Counted from the stretch's first letter, positions 26,692 through 36,892 are shown. The stretch: DNA of 64,000 bases from Colwellia sp. 75C3 (GCF_002836255.1 NZ_PJAU01000060.1:186001-250000); one strand, 5' to 3'. The notes: a model not told the origin generated them from the letters alone. Numbers and translations are program-made.

Positions 26692-27123
26692 ATGAGTCTT
26701 TTTAACGTATTTGATATCACCGGTAGTGGTATGAGCGCACAATCAGTTCGCCTAAATACTACCGCGAGTAATATTGCCAATGCTGATAGTGTTAGTAGTA
26801 GTGCCGATAAAACTTACCGTGCTAGGCATCCTGTTTTTGCCGCTGCCATGCAACAAGCTGCCGCCGGACAGGGAGCAAGCGATGGTAGTGGGGTTGGCGT
26901 CAATGTTTTAGGCATTGTTGAAAGTGATAAGCCATTAAATGTTGAATACGCTCCAGCGCACCCTATGGCAGATAAAGACGGTTATATTTACAAGCCGAAC
27001 GTCAATGTCATAGAAGAAATGACTAACATGATCTCAGCGTCACGTTCATATCAAACCAATGTGCAATTAGCCGAATCAGCCAAAAACATGTTGAATAAAA
27101 CATTGCAGCTAGGACAAAGATAA
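26692..27123 (+). CDS. flgC: Flagellar proximal rod protein FlgC
   Basis: 143 residues. Begins with FDITGSGMSAQSVRLNTTAS and NIANADS, and ends with the coiled-coil helix MISASRSYQTNVQLAESAKN. Normal length. Its stop codon overlaps the ATG of a 46-codon ORF that repeats this C-terminal helix (27123-27263), and the flgD gene follows after that. Confidence 0.95.
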   Translation: MSLFNVFDITGSGMSAQSVRLNTTASNIANADSVSSSADKTYRARHPVFAAAMQQAAAGQGASDGSGVGVNVLGIVESDKPLNVEYAPAHPMADKDGYIYKPNVNVIEEMTNMISASRSYQTNVQLAESAKNMLNKTLQLGQR

Positions 27124-27263
27124 TGATTAATTTCATAGGTGAAGAAATGAACTATGTCACAAATGCAGTGATCTCAGCATCACGATCATATCAAACCAAT
27201 GTGCAATTGGCCGAATCAGCTAAAAATATGCTGAATAAAACATTACAGTTAGGACAAAGATAA
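27123..27263 (+). CDS. 46-codon ORF duplicating the FlgC C-terminal helix
   Basis: The ATG overlaps the flgC stop (TAATG), allowing translational coupling. Its first 16 residues (MINFIGEEMNYVTNAV) differ from FlgC, but the last 30 (ISASRSYQTNVQLAESAKNM onward to the Arg end) are identical to the FlgC C-terminus. At DNA level the shared 30 codons differ at eight positions, all synonymous (for example GCG/GCA, CGT/CGA, TTG/CTG, CTA/TTA). It is either a partial flgC copy acquired from a diverged allele or a small protein kept by selection. The FlgC C-terminus is the helix that packs in the rod, so a product could in principle interfere with or cap rod subunits. No independent ribosome site is obvious. 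Confidence 0.5.
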   Translation: MINFIGEEMNYVTNAVISASRSYQTNVQLAESAKNMLNKTLQLGQR

Positions 27264-27314
27264 TGAGTGACATTGATATGTTATTGACCTTATTGCTAAA
27301 CGTAGGAGTGCATA

Positions 27315-28001
27315 ATGGAAACAGTTAAAGGTACGAACCCGTTAGAGGCTATTCGTTGGCAAAAAGAAGAATTTAAAGTTGCTGAGCAAGATAAAGGGAT
27401 GCTTACCCAAGCTGACTTCTTTGCTCTATTAACTAAAGAATTAGCTAACCAGGATCCAACAAAGCCTGTTGATAACAATGAAATGATTTCACAAATGACT
27501 GCTTTCTCTACCACTGATGGTGTGCAGAAATTGAATGATTCTTTTGATAGTTTTGCCGGGTCAATGACATCTAGCCAAGCGCTACAAGCCTCTTCCCTTG
27601 TTGGAAGAAGTGTTCTCGTTGAAGACAACGTTTTTGGTATGGCGGAGGGTGAAGCGGTTAAAGGTAAGCTGGTATCAGATAAACCCTCAAGCAATGTTAA
27701 TATTTATGTTGAGAATGTTGCTGGTGAAGTTATTCAAACCGTACCTGTGGGTAAGGTTCCAGCCGGTGGCTCTAGTTTCACTTGGGATGGTCAAACAGCG
27801 AAAGGCGAACCTGCTCCTGAAGGTGCTTATCGCTTCCGCATTGTTGGTTTAGTCGAGGGGCAAGCTGCTGAATTGGAAGCGATGACTTATCGTAAAGTTG
27901 ATAGTGTTACGTTAGCAGGTGCTGGAGGGAATATAGTACTAAATCTTAATGGTGGTAGTTCTATGGCACTCGCAGAGGTAGTTGAAGTATCGGAAGGTTA
28001 A
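27315..28001 (+). CDS. flgD: Hook-capping protein FlgD
   Basis: 228 residues. N-terminal QADFFALLTKELANQDPTKP and EMISQMTAFSTTDGVQKLN are the FlgD scaffold motif, and the C-terminal half carries the FlgD Tudor/Ig-like region (SSFTWDGQTAKGEPAPEGAY). FlgD caps the growing hook so that FlgE can polymerise. TAGGAG lies upstream of the ATG. The 190-bp gap from flgC is unusually large and filled by the duplicated flgC tail. Confidence 0.94.
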   Translation: METVKGTNPLEAIRWQKEEFKVAEQDKGMLTQADFFALLTKELANQDPTKPVDNNEMISQMTAFSTTDGVQKLNDSFDSFAGSMTSSQALQASSLVGRSVLVEDNVFGMAEGEAVKGKLVSDKPSSNVNIYVENVAGEVIQTVPVGKVPAGGSSFTWDGQTAKGEPAPEGAYRFRIVGLVEGQAAELEAMTYRKVDSVTLAGAGGNIVLNLNGGSSMALAEVVEVSEG

Positions 28002-28114
28002 TTTTAGAGTAAAAGTAATCAAACGTAAATTATAGCCTTTACCTGACCGAGCAATCATAGACATTTAGCAGTACAGGTGTTGAGTAAAGTAACAAATTTT
28101 AAGAGGATTAACAT

Positions 28115-29476
28115 ATGTCATTTAATATAGCGCTAAGCGGATTAAACGCGGCACAAAAAGATCTAGATGTAACATCAAATAATATTGCCAACGTCAATAC
28201 TGTCGGTTTTAAAGAGTCGCGTGCAGAGTTTGTTGACGTTTACGCAGCATCACTGTTATCAGCAGGGAAAACTAAAGTAGGTGACGGGGTGTTAACCTCC
28301 GATGTTGCTCAGCAGTTCTCACAAGGTAGCATCCAATTTACTAACAATTCACTAGATTTAGCAATAACAGGCAACGGTTTTTTTGCCACTGTCCCTGAAC
28401 TAGGGTCATTGGAAACCTCTTATACTCGCGCTGGTCAGTTTAAGTTAAATGCAGATAATTTTGTGGTTAACTCAGGGGGAGGACATTTATTAGGCTTCCC
28501 AGTTAATCCTGATGGGACATCATCTTCCGTTAGTTTAAGTACAGCAACTCCGGTTCGTATACCTACATCATCGGGGGCGCCAACGCCTTCGAGTGAAGTC
28601 GATATTCGCATGAACTTACCAGCAGGAGATGTACCACCCGCAAACCCTATCTTTGACCCTGCAGATCCATTAACCTTTAATAACTCGACTTCAGTGACTA
28701 TTTTTGACTCTTTGGGTGATGATCATATAATGACTTATTACTTTGTTAAAACAGCCGCTAATTCGTGGAATATGTTTACCGCAGTAGATGACCAAATGGT
28801 TAATGTTGCTGCTTCTGCAGTTCAAAATCCACCGGCTGATCCTCTTGCAGTACCTCCAATTCCTGCCTATCCTCAACCTACTGGCGCTGGTGCAAGAGGG
28901 GCTGTTTTGGCTTTTAATCCAAGTGGTGATTTTATTGCTCAAAGCCCAGCAGTGATTCAAACAGAACAGCTCGGTGCTGGTATTTTAAGTAATGGTGCCG
29001 ATCCTGCACAACAGCTTATTATTGACTTTAACTTGGATATCAATGGACCAAATCCAAATGAACCAACGCAGTTTGCTTCGAACTTTGAAGTAACCGCTTT
29101 AAAGCAAAATGGTTTAGCGGTAGGTCGTTTAACCGGTATCGATATTGGTAATGACGGTTTAGTGAAAGCGACCTATAGTAATGGTACTTCTGAGCCATTA
29201 GCACGTATTGCCATGGTGAATTTTGCTAATGAACAAGGCTTAACTCAAATAGGTGGCACTAACTGGAAAGAAAGCATTGTTTCCGGTGAGGCACTTGCTG
29301 GTGAAGGGGGGTCCGGTACATTTGGTACTATTAATTCTTCAGCGTTAGAGCAGTCTAATGTTAACTTAACAACAGAGTTAATCGATTTGATTTCAGCACA
29401 ACGTAACTTCCAGGCTAACTCAAGAGCATTAGAAGTTGATAACCAGTTGAACCAAACGATATTACAAATTAGATAG
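28115..29476 (+). CDS. flgE: Flagellar hook protein FlgE
   Basis: 453 residues. N-terminal FNIALSGLNAAQKDLDVTSN and NIANVNTVGFKESRAEF, a variable proline-rich middle (about 150-260, including AVPPIPAYPQP), and the C-terminal LIDLISAQRNFQANSRALEV helix. FlgE builds the hook joining motor and filament. AGAGGA precedes the ATG, and a strong terminator ends this block. Confidence 0.95.
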   Translation: MSFNIALSGLNAAQKDLDVTSNNIANVNTVGFKESRAEFVDVYAASLLSAGKTKVGDGVLTSDVAQQFSQGSIQFTNNSLDLAITGNGFFATVPELGSLETSYTRAGQFKLNADNFVVNSGGGHLLGFPVNPDGTSSSVSLSTATPVRIPTSSGAPTPSSEVDIRMNLPAGDVPPANPIFDPADPLTFNNSTSVTIFDSLGDDHIMTYYFVKTAANSWNMFTAVDDQMVNVAASAVQNPPADPLAVPPIPAYPQPTGAGARGAVLAFNPSGDFIAQSPAVIQTEQLGAGILSNGADPAQQLIIDFNLDINGPNPNEPTQFASNFEVTALKQNGLAVGRLTGIDIGNDGLVKATYSNGTSEPLARIAMVNFANEQGLTQIGGTNWKESIVSGEALAGEGGSGTFGTINSSALEQSNVNLTTELIDLISAQRNFQANSRALEVDNQLNQTILQIR

Positions 29477-29537
29477 GCTATTTAGTAACTAAGTCACAAC
29501 TCGCTAGTACATTAAAGCTAGCGTTCATTCTACAGTT

Positions 29538-29584
29538 AAAGCTGCTAATGCTAAGTATCCCCTACTTAACAAGCAGCTTTTTTA
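29538..29584 (+). terminator. Terminator after flgE
   Basis: AAAGCTGCT pairs with AGCAGCTTT across a longer loop, followed by TTTTATT. It separates flgBCDE from flgF onward. Confidence 0.65.
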
Positions 29585-29645
29585 TTGCTATATATCGCTT
29601 AAAAACTCACTTCACCTTCCATTAGTATAATGTTTTTATGATAGC

Positions 29646-29661
29646 TGGCACTCTATTTGCA
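29646..29661 (+). promoter_or_regulatory. Sigma-54 promoter of the flgF operon
   Basis: TGGCACTCTATTTGCA fits the RpoN consensus TGGCAC-N5-TTGCA exactly. It lies 38 bp upstream of flgF and just after the flgE terminator, so flgFGHIJKL is likely a separate FlrC-type class III unit. Confidence 0.92.
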
Positions 29662-29699
29662 TTTATCCAGTATAACCTTTTATTTTTTGGAAAATCATT

Positions 29700-30443
29700 A
29701 TGGATAAGTTGCTTTATATCGCCATGAGTGGCGCTAAACAAAACATGCAAGCCTTATCAATTAATGCCAACAATCTGGCGAATGCTAAAACGACAGGCTT
29801 TAAAGCCGATTTGGCACAAGCACGTAGTATGCAAGCATTTGGTGAAGGGCAACCTTCGCGTGTTTTTTCTATGACAGAGCGTGCCAGCCAAAATTTTGAC
29901 TCTGGCTCTATTCTCCAAACAGGTCGTTCATTAGATATTGCTGTTGAAGGTGATGGTTTTTTTGCTGTACAAGCCGAAGATGGTCAAGAAGCATATACAC
30001 GAGGAGGTCACCTTCGTTTAACTGAAACAGGCGCATTAGAAACGAATGATGGTGAACTCGTTATCGGTGAAGATGGGCCCATTACATTACCGCTGCCTGT
30101 TACGAATATTCAAATAAGTCGCGATGGTACCATAATGGTACGACCTGAAGGTGCACCCAATAGCGTGCAGGAAGAAGTGGGTCGTATCAAGCTGGTTAAC
30201 CCAGATACACGTCTTGTTGAAAAAGGCACAGATGGTTTGTTTCGCCCTAAAAACGGCGGGCAATTCATTGCGAATGTGAATGTCAATGTGCTTGGCGGCG
30301 CACTCGAGTCAAGTAATGTTAACCCTATCAATGAAATGACAGAAATGATTGCTTTACAGCGTCAGTTTGAAATGCAATTAAAAATGATGAAAACAGCCGA
30401 AGAAATTGATACGAGCGCAGCTTCACTATTACGAGCTTTCTAG
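29700..30443 (+). CDS. flgF: Flagellar proximal rod protein FlgF
   Basis: 247 residues. LLYIAMSGAKQNMQALSINA then NNLANAKTTGFKADLAQARS at the N-terminus, the central GDGFFAVQAEDGQEAYTRGG strand set, and the C-terminal EMTEMIALQRQFEMQLKMMK helix. Part of the rod between FlgBC and FlgG. First gene after the sigma-54 promoter at 29646. Confidence 0.95.
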   Translation: MDKLLYIAMSGAKQNMQALSINANNLANAKTTGFKADLAQARSMQAFGEGQPSRVFSMTERASQNFDSGSILQTGRSLDIAVEGDGFFAVQAEDGQEAYTRGGHLRLTETGALETNDGELVIGEDGPITLPLPVTNIQISRDGTIMVRPEGAPNSVQEEVGRIKLVNPDTRLVEKGTDGLFRPKNGGQFIANVNVNVLGGALESSNVNPINEMTEMIALQRQFEMQLKMMKTAEEIDTSAASLLRAF

Positions 30444-30513
30444 GCATTAAAAAATTTCAGGCACTATTTGTCTTTTATAAGGCAAATATCTGCCACCCAA
30501 TCAGAGGTGATGT

Positions 30514-31302
30514 ATGAATGCAGCATTATGGATTAGTAAAACTGGCTTAGATGCGCAAAATAAAGATATTGCGGTAATTTCTAATAATTTAGCAAACGCT
30601 AGTACCATTGGTTTTAAAAAAAGCAGAGCTGTTTTTGAAGATTTACTTTATCAAAACATTAATCAGCCAGGTGGACGAACTGCGCAAGATACAGAAGCGC
30701 CATCAGGTTTAATGTTAGGCGCGGGTACTAAGGTAGTAGCAACACAAAAAATTCATACGCAAGGTGACATGCTTACCACCGATAACGCTCTTGATTTAAT
30801 GATTCAAGGCGAAGGTTTTTTTGAGATTTTAATGCCTGACGGTAGTTCAGCATATAGCCGTAATGGTCAGTTTACCATGGATGATGAAGGTAACATGGTC
30901 ACCCCTGGTGCTGGCTATATGATTCAGCCACAAGTAACTATTCCTGAAGATGCTTTAAGTATTATTGTTTCACAAGATGGTGAAGTCTCAGTGACACTGC
31001 AAGGACAGGCTGATCCTGCCGTTGTCGGTCAAATTAACTTAATGAACTTTGTTAACCCAACGGGTCTTCAGCCGATAGGGCAAAATTTATATACAGAAAC
31101 TGCAGTAAGTGGGGCTCCACAGGAAGGCGTTCCAGGTCTTGAAGGTTATGGAATGTTAGTTCAAGGCGCGTTAGAAACATCTAATGTAAATACCACAGAA
31201 GAACTAGTGAATTTAATTGAAAGTCAGCGAGTTTATGAAATGAATTCGAAGGTAATTTCAGCGGTTGATGAGATGCTCAGTTATATTAATCAGCAACTTT
31301 AA
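30514..31302 (+). CDS. flgG: Flagellar distal rod protein FlgG
   Basis: 262 residues, the normal length. LWISKTGLDAQNKDIAVISN and NLANASTIGFKKSRAVFEDL are characteristic, and the C-terminal half holds GALETSNVNTTEELVNLIES and QRVYEMNSKVISA. FlgG forms the rod crossing the peptidoglycan. AGAGGTG precedes the ATG. Confidence 0.96.
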   Translation: MNAALWISKTGLDAQNKDIAVISNNLANASTIGFKKSRAVFEDLLYQNINQPGGRTAQDTEAPSGLMLGAGTKVVATQKIHTQGDMLTTDNALDLMIQGEGFFEILMPDGSSAYSRNGQFTMDDEGNMVTPGAGYMIQPQVTIPEDALSIIVSQDGEVSVTLQGQADPAVVGQINLMNFVNPTGLQPIGQNLYTETAVSGAPQEGVPGLEGYGMLVQGALETSNVNTTEELVNLIESQRVYEMNSKVISAVDEMLSYINQQL

Positions 31303-31364
31303 TAAATTATCATAATTTTTAAAATCAGTTTAAATAAAAGTTTAAAAAATTAAGTGAGGCAGTA

Positions 31365-32105
31365 ATGGAAAGTATATATAGGTTAAATCGACTTAAATTA
31401 AGCGGTGCTAAGCTTCGTATTGTTAAGTTACTTACCATGAGCTTACTTATTGCTGTTACTACTGCATGTAGTAATACCATCGAATTAAGTAAAGCACTAC
31501 CAAACGACCCTGATTTTGCGCCGATAATGCCTGAAGAAGAAGAAGAGCGAATTGTGCCATCGGGTTCATTGTTTAAACCGCATTATGTAAATAATATTTA
31601 TTCGGATTCTAAGGCGCACCGTGTTGGCGATATTATCTCCGTTATTCTGAGTGAGAAAACCCAAGCGAAGAAAAATGCTAAAACAGAATTGAAAAAAGAG
31701 AATTCAAATAACTTAGATGCAGTAACCGGTTTAGGTGGCGTGCCCGTAACGATTAATGGCGAGTCATTACAGTTTGGTATTAGCCAAGACTCAAGCTTTA
31801 AAGGCGACTCAAAAGCGGATCAAGGTAATAGCTTAAGTGGCAATATCTCAGTACACGTACTGAGAGTTCTGCCTAATGGTAATTTAATGATCCGCGGTGA
31901 AAAGTGGCTAACGTTAAACAACGGTGATGAATATATTCGTTTAACAGGTGTTATTCGTTCAAAAGACATTAATTCAAATAACACAATTGTATCTAACAAA
32001 GTTGCTAACGCGCGTATTCAATATTCAGGTACAGGGAGCTTTGCTGATTCCAATGAACAAGGTTGGTTGGTTAAGTTTTTCAGCAGCACTTGGTGGCCAT
32101 TTTAG
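31365..32105 (+). CDS. flgH: L-ring lipoprotein FlgH
   Basis: 246 residues. The hydrophobic segment LLTMSLLIAVTTAC ends in a lipobox Cys, so it is anchored in the outer membrane. The family core is GSLFKPHYVNNIYSDSKAHR and VGDIISVILSEKTQAKKNAK, then the C-terminal LMIRGEKWLTLNNGDEYIRL and GVIRSKDI. It makes the L-ring bushing. The N-terminal extension before the hydrophobic core is basic and longer than in E. coli FlgH. GAGG precedes the ATG. Confidence 0.94.
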   Translation: MESIYRLNRLKLSGAKLRIVKLLTMSLLIAVTTACSNTIELSKALPNDPDFAPIMPEEEEERIVPSGSLFKPHYVNNIYSDSKAHRVGDIISVILSEKTQAKKNAKTELKKENSNNLDAVTGLGGVPVTINGESLQFGISQDSSFKGDSKADQGNSLSGNISVHVLRVLPNGNLMIRGEKWLTLNNGDEYIRLTGVIRSKDINSNNTIVSNKVANARIQYSGTGSFADSNEQGWLVKFFSSTWWPF

Positions 32106-32170
32106 TCAACGTACATAGTAAAGAAAGTTATTCTTTGTTGTTTTAAGATCTTTGATTAAGGTCTTATATT

Positions 32171-32195
32171 AATGCCTTATTTAAAGGCATTGTTT
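32171..32195 (+). terminator. Hairpin between flgH and flgI
   Basis: AATGCCTT and AAGGCATT form an 8-bp stem followed by GTTTTAAGG, and GTTTTAAGGT occurs twice after it. It could reduce read-through within the operon rather than end it. Confidence 0.45.
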
Positions 32196-32222
32196 TAAGG
32201 TGTTGTTTTAAGGTACCAAAAT

Positions 32223-33314
32223 ATGAAAGCTGTCATAAACACATTTATCTTTCTCTCTTTATTGGCTTCATCATCAGTTAATGCTCAACGCATTAAAGAT
32301 TTAGCTGATGTTGCTGGTGTGCGATCGAACCAATTAATTGGCTATGGCTTAGTTGTAGGTTTACCTGGTACGGGTGAGCAAAGCCCATTTACCGAGCAAA
32401 GCTTTAAAACAATGTTAAGTAACTTTGGTATCACTATGCCAGAGAATTTAAAACCTAAAATTAAGAACGTTGCTGCGGTGGCTGTGCATGCAGAATTAGG
32501 CGCTTTTACTAAACCAGGGCAAACCATTGATATCACCGTTTCTAGCATGGGCAGTGCACAAAGTTTACGAGGCGGCACTTTAGTACAAACTATTTTAATG
32601 GGCATTGACGGTAATGCTTATGCGGTAGCGCAAGGATCATTAATCGTCAGTGGTTTAGGTGCTCAAGGCCTAGATGGCTCGCAAGTATTAGTGAATATTC
32701 CAACGGTTGGCCGTATATCTAATGGTGCTATTGTTGAACGCGAAGTTAAGTCACCGTTTTCAACAGGTGATCATATTACTTTTAATTTACGTCATTCTGA
32801 TTTTACTACCGCGAAACGTTTGTCTGATACCATTAATGAACTTATTGAAGGCTCAGCTAAAGCACTTGATGCAACTTCAGTACGCGTGAGAGCGCCGCGT
32901 GATATTAGCGATCGAGTTAGCTTTTTATCTGTACTGGAGAACCTTGAGTTTGAACCGGCCTCCCCAGCGGCAAAGATTATTGTTAATTCACGGACCGGTA
33001 CTATTGTCATAGGATCAGAAGTTACACTACTTGCCGCCGCTATTACCCACGGTGGTATCACAGTAACTATTAATGAAGTTCTCGATGTCTCACAACCTAA
33101 TGCTTTTGCTGAAGGTGAAACAGTCACAACCAATCAATCAGCAATCAATATTAGTAACGCAGATGCGCGTATGTTTGTATTCAAACCAGGGGTAACACTT
33201 GAAACCCTAGTGCGAGCAATCAATGAAGTAGGCGCTGGACCGGGTGATGTTATGGCTATTTTAGAAGCATTAGATCAAGCTGGAGCAATACGTGGTGAGT
33301 TAGTCATTATCTAG
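32223..33314 (+). CDS. flgI: P-ring protein FlgI
   Basis: 363 residues. Signal peptide [20 protein letters not shown], then [20 protein letters not shown], the start of every FlgI, and the central [20 protein letters not shown]. The C-terminal [20 protein letters not shown] and [10 protein letters not shown] closes the fold. It forms the P-ring in the periplasm with FlgA as chaperone. Confidence 0.96.
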   Translation: MKAVINTFIFLSLLASSSVNAQRIKDLADVAGVRSNQLIGYGLVVGLPGTGEQSPFTEQSFKTMLSNFGITMPENLKPKIKNVAAVAVHAELGAFTKPGQTIDITVSSMGSAQSLRGGTLVQTILMGIDGNAYAVAQGSLIVSGLGAQGLDGSQVLVNIPTVGRISNGAIVEREVKSPFSTGDHITFNLRHSDFTTAKRLSDTINELIEGSAKALDATSVRVRAPRDISDRVSFLSVLENLEFEPASPAAKIIVNSRTGTIVIGSEVTLLAAAITHGGITVTINEVLDVSQPNAFAEGETVTTNQSAINISNADARMFVFKPGVTLETLVRAINEVGAGPGDVMAILEALDQAGAIRGELVII

Positions 33315-33546
33315 TTTAACAGTTTATCTTGTCGCTGTAGGGCTCAATTTAGGCGTCAAAAGTACTCATTGACTAACGTCAACTCCGTGCTATTTCCTTT
33401 AAATTTAGTCATACAACTTAAAGCTAAACAGTTAATAGTGAAACAAGTAAGTGTTGTTCACGCCACAAAAATAATAAAAGAACAACAAAAGACAAAGTTA
33501 ACTTTTTAATAAACAGTCATTCATTCTATTTTAGGTAAGTACAATT

Positions 33547-34698
33547 ATGGATATCAATTCAAGTCTAAAACAAAATTTCGATCAAGCGCGTAATGCCCTT
33601 GATCTAAATGGCTTAAATGATATTCGTCAGCAATCGCGTGCAGGAGATGGCGAAGCCAAACAGGAAGCTTTACAAGAAGCGGCTCAACAGTTTGAAGCTA
33701 TTTTTATGAAGATGCTACTGTCGAGTATGCGTAAAGCGCAAGAAGTACTTGAATCTGACAGCCCATTCAATTCTCAATCAACCAAATTCTATCGTGACAT
33801 GCATGACCAACAAATGGCCGTTGAGCTATCTTCTAATGGCTCTCTTGGATTAACCGATTTAATCGTTAGGCAACTTGGCGGTGATAACGGTAATTTTAAA
33901 CCAAGTTCAGTGTTGCGTAACGATGGTAATTTGACGGTAAAAGATAGTGTTAATTCGACCGATGATAAAGGTAGTAAAGCCAATAGAGACAGTCAGCATA
34001 ACTCTTTAATAGAAAAAATGCTGGCGGATAAAAATCAAATAAAGCCAGATATCGATATTCCATTTTCCGGAAACTATCAAGCTAATATAAGTAATAACAA
34101 TGCTTTTAATAGCGCAGCGAGTCATTTATCTAATAAAGAAATAAGCAGAGATATCGAGAAAAGAATCAGTAATACGAATACCCATTCACAAAGCGTCAAT
34201 ATTTCAGCACCTTTATTAGAAAAGAGCTTTAATGAACCGAAAGACTTTGTTACTGCTTTAATTGAACCAGCACAAAAAGTACAAAAGCAATTAGGTGTAC
34301 CTTTTGAAGTAGTTATTGCCCAAGCCGCACTTGAAACAGGTTGGGGACAAAAAATAATCAAAGACCAAGATGGCGACAGTTCTAATAACTTATTTAATAT
34401 AAAAGCTGACTCTCGTTGGGCTGGCGACAAAATTACTAAAGACACTTTAGAGTTTGAACAAGGCGCAATGATTAAGAAGTCAGAGCCCTTTAGAATGTAT
34501 GAATCGTTGAGTGACAGTGTCGATGATTACATTAATTTCCTTTCTACTAGCGAACGCTACCAAGAAGCATTGCAAGATACAGGCAATGTGGAACACTTCC
34601 TGCAAGGTTTACAGAAAGCAGGTTACGCAACAGATCCTCAATATGCTGACAAAATCTTAGGCACGTTGAAAACTGTTACGAACCTTTTAGCTAAATAA
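33547..34698 (+). CDS. flgJ: Rod cap and peptidoglycan hydrolase FlgJ
   Basis: 383 residues and bifunctional. N-terminal rod-binding domain (about 40-120: QFEAIFMKMLLSSMRKAQEV, FYRDMHDQQMAVELSSNGSL), a charged Ser/Asn-rich linker (about 120-215), and a C-terminal glucosaminidase domain (about 225-383) with VVIAQAALETGWGQ carrying the catalytic Glu and NNLFNIKADSRWAG. It opens the wall for the rod. Beta/gammaproteobacterial dual-domain type. Confidence 0.95.
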   Translation: MDINSSLKQNFDQARNALDLNGLNDIRQQSRAGDGEAKQEALQEAAQQFEAIFMKMLLSSMRKAQEVLESDSPFNSQSTKFYRDMHDQQMAVELSSNGSLGLTDLIVRQLGGDNGNFKPSSVLRNDGNLTVKDSVNSTDDKGSKANRDSQHNSLIEKMLADKNQIKPDIDIPFSGNYQANISNNNAFNSAASHLSNKEISRDIEKRISNTNTHSQSVNISAPLLEKSFNEPKDFVTALIEPAQKVQKQLGVPFEVVIAQAALETGWGQKIIKDQDGDSSNNLFNIKADSRWAGDKITKDTLEFEQGAMIKKSEPFRMYESLSDSVDDYINFLSTSERYQEALQDTGNVEHFLQGLQKAGYATDPQYADKILGTLKTVTNLLAK

Positions 34699-34899
34699 AT
34701 AGCCAAGAAAATCGGCTAAGTAAACCAGCTCAGTAAATTATTTTAGTCAGTTATCTGAGTACATTAGGGAAGGGTTACGCCTCAAAGCGAAAATATAGTC
34801 TTTATCGCTGCAACCTTTCAGAAACATTATTTATAGTAAGCATACCGCCGAACAACAGTTGATTGCTTACCCGTATGCTTTGATATCGGAGACAATATT

Positions 34900-36882
34900 A
34901 TGTCAGTGAGTTTGTACCAAACAGGTGTGAGTGGCTTATTAGCTGCTCAACAGCAACTGGCGACAACGGGTCATAATATTGCCAACGTCAATACTGATGG
35001 TTATAACCGCCAACGTGCGGATCAAAATGCTTCTATGGGCCAGGTGAGCGGTTCAAACTATATTGGTACAGGCACCTACATTCAAGATATCACCCGTTTG
35101 TATGACCAGTTCTCCCATAAAGAACAATTACTTAATCAAAGTAACTTAGGCAACGCAGATTCATTACAAGCACGTTTAACGCAACTTGATCAAGTCATGA
35201 GCACTTCAGGAAATGCCGTTGTTGGCTCTTTAGATAATTTTTATCAAGCACTTAATGGTATCGCAGATAACCCAAATGATTCTGGTTTGCGCAGCATAGT
35301 ACTTAACCAAGCTAGTATTCTAAGTAATGACTTTAATGAGTTAACAAGCAACTTTGACAACATGACAAAGGCCGTTAATGGAGAGATAGGTCAAGTTGCC
35401 AATAGAATTTCCGAAATATCCCATGAGATTGCTAACCTTAACAAAAATATCATGCATTCACAGAGCCCATCTCAAGGAGGGCAACCTAATGACCTACTTG
35501 ATAAGCGCGACCAACTGATTGGTGAGTTGAGTAAGTTTACTCGAGTAACCACAATAACAGATGATAACAACCTTATGACGGTTATGATTGGACAAGGTAC
35601 CACGCTAGTTGCGGGTATTACACCAATGACATTACAAGTAAGCTCTGGAGACCCTGATGCACAAAAAACACAACTTAGCCTGGTAAGTAACAATAGTAGT
35701 GTTGCGTTAAATTCTTCTACTTTAGGCGGTTCATTGGCGGCTAATTTCGAATTTAGAGATGAACACTTAACACAAACACGATATGAAATTGACCGCTTAG
35801 CTATGGCAATATCATCCACCTTAAATGATAGTCAGGCCAACGGATTAGATCTTAATCAACAACAAGGTGTTAATATTTTTACCGATATTAATACTACCCA
35901 ATTACAACAAGGCAGGGTGTTAGCACATTCAGGTAATAGCGTTAATACACAGGCACAAGTTGCTATTACTGATGTATCAAAGCTAACTACCGATGAATTT
36001 GAAGTACGTTTTGATGGTACAGATTATCAAATGACTAACCTCACCAACCCGTCAGCAGTGCCAATAACGTTAGTTGCACTAGGTGGCGGTGTTTTTGATT
36101 CAACTTTAGGCTTTAATTTTGTTGAAACAGGTGTAGCACCAGCTTCAGGTGATACCTTTACTGTCATACCAACTAAAAATAGTGCTGCGTTGATGCAAAG
36201 AACATTATCTGACGGTAATGCGATTGCGGCGAGTTCGGCTGCGGCCGTGACACCCTCAACTAATAATATTAGCGATGGTCAGGTAGAAATTTCCAATGTA
36301 ATTAACCCCGTTGCCGCTAGAGGTTATGATGTTACGGTTGATGTTTATGAGAGTGCTCCTGGTACCTTTAGTTACCGTGTATATAATACGACGACACCAC
36401 CACCAGCTCCATCGCTTGCTACGGGAACTTATCCTGCAGGTGGTAGTGTTTCAGTCGATATCCCCGCGGGCACCCCTGACTTTCAAATTGAGATAAAAGG
36501 TGATCTTGTTGGCACAGGTACTAATGCCCGTGAAACTTTTACCATTGGCGATGCCTTCGGCGTTGGTAATAGCAGTAACGCTGTTGTTATGGCAAAGACA
36601 CAAGAAGTTGGTGTGACCAACGGCGGAAAAGAGACCTTTAATAAAAGCCTTGCGGTATCAACATCAGTGGTTGGTTCAAAAGCAAGTAATGCTGATTTAA
36701 CCGCCGACACAGCACAGGCCTTATTTACCCAAGCTTATAATCGCAATCAATCGACATCAGGCGTTAATTTGGATGAAGAAGCTGCGAATTTATTGAAATA
36801 TCAACAAGCTTATCAGGCGGCTTCGCAAATAATCTCAACCGCCAATACTCTTTTTGACACCATCTTAGCAGCGGTGAGATAA
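34900..36882 (+). CDS. flgK: Hook-filament junction protein FlgK (HAP1)
   Basis: 660 residues. N-terminal LYQTGVSGLLAAQQQLATTG and HNIANVNTDGYNRQR, C-terminal GVNLDEEAANLLKYQQAYQA and ASQIISTANTLFDTIL are family marks. The middle (about 380-560) is variable and threonine/proline-rich. It joins hook to filament and is escorted by FlgN. flgL follows after 10 bp. A ribosome site TCGGAGA precedes the ATG. Confidence 0.95.
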   Translation: MSVSLYQTGVSGLLAAQQQLATTGHNIANVNTDGYNRQRADQNASMGQVSGSNYIGTGTYIQDITRLYDQFSHKEQLLNQSNLGNADSLQARLTQLDQVMSTSGNAVVGSLDNFYQALNGIADNPNDSGLRSIVLNQASILSNDFNELTSNFDNMTKAVNGEIGQVANRISEISHEIANLNKNIMHSQSPSQGGQPNDLLDKRDQLIGELSKFTRVTTITDDNNLMTVMIGQGTTLVAGITPMTLQVSSGDPDAQKTQLSLVSNNSSVALNSSTLGGSLAANFEFRDEHLTQTRYEIDRLAMAISSTLNDSQANGLDLNQQQGVNIFTDINTTQLQQGRVLAHSGNSVNTQAQVAITDVSKLTTDEFEVRFDGTDYQMTNLTNPSAVPITLVALGGGVFDSTLGFNFVETGVAPASGDTFTVIPTKNSAALMQRTLSDGNAIAASSAAAVTPSTNNISDGQVEISNVINPVAARGYDVTVDVYESAPGTFSYRVYNTTTPPPAPSLATGTYPAGGSVSVDIPAGTPDFQIEIKGDLVGTGTNARETFTIGDAFGVGNSSNAVVMAKTQEVGVTNGGKETFNKSLAVSTSVVGSKASNADLTADTAQALFTQAYNRNQSTSGVNLDEEAANLLKYQQAYQAASQIISTANTLFDTILAAVR

Positions 36883-36892
36883 GGAATTTATT

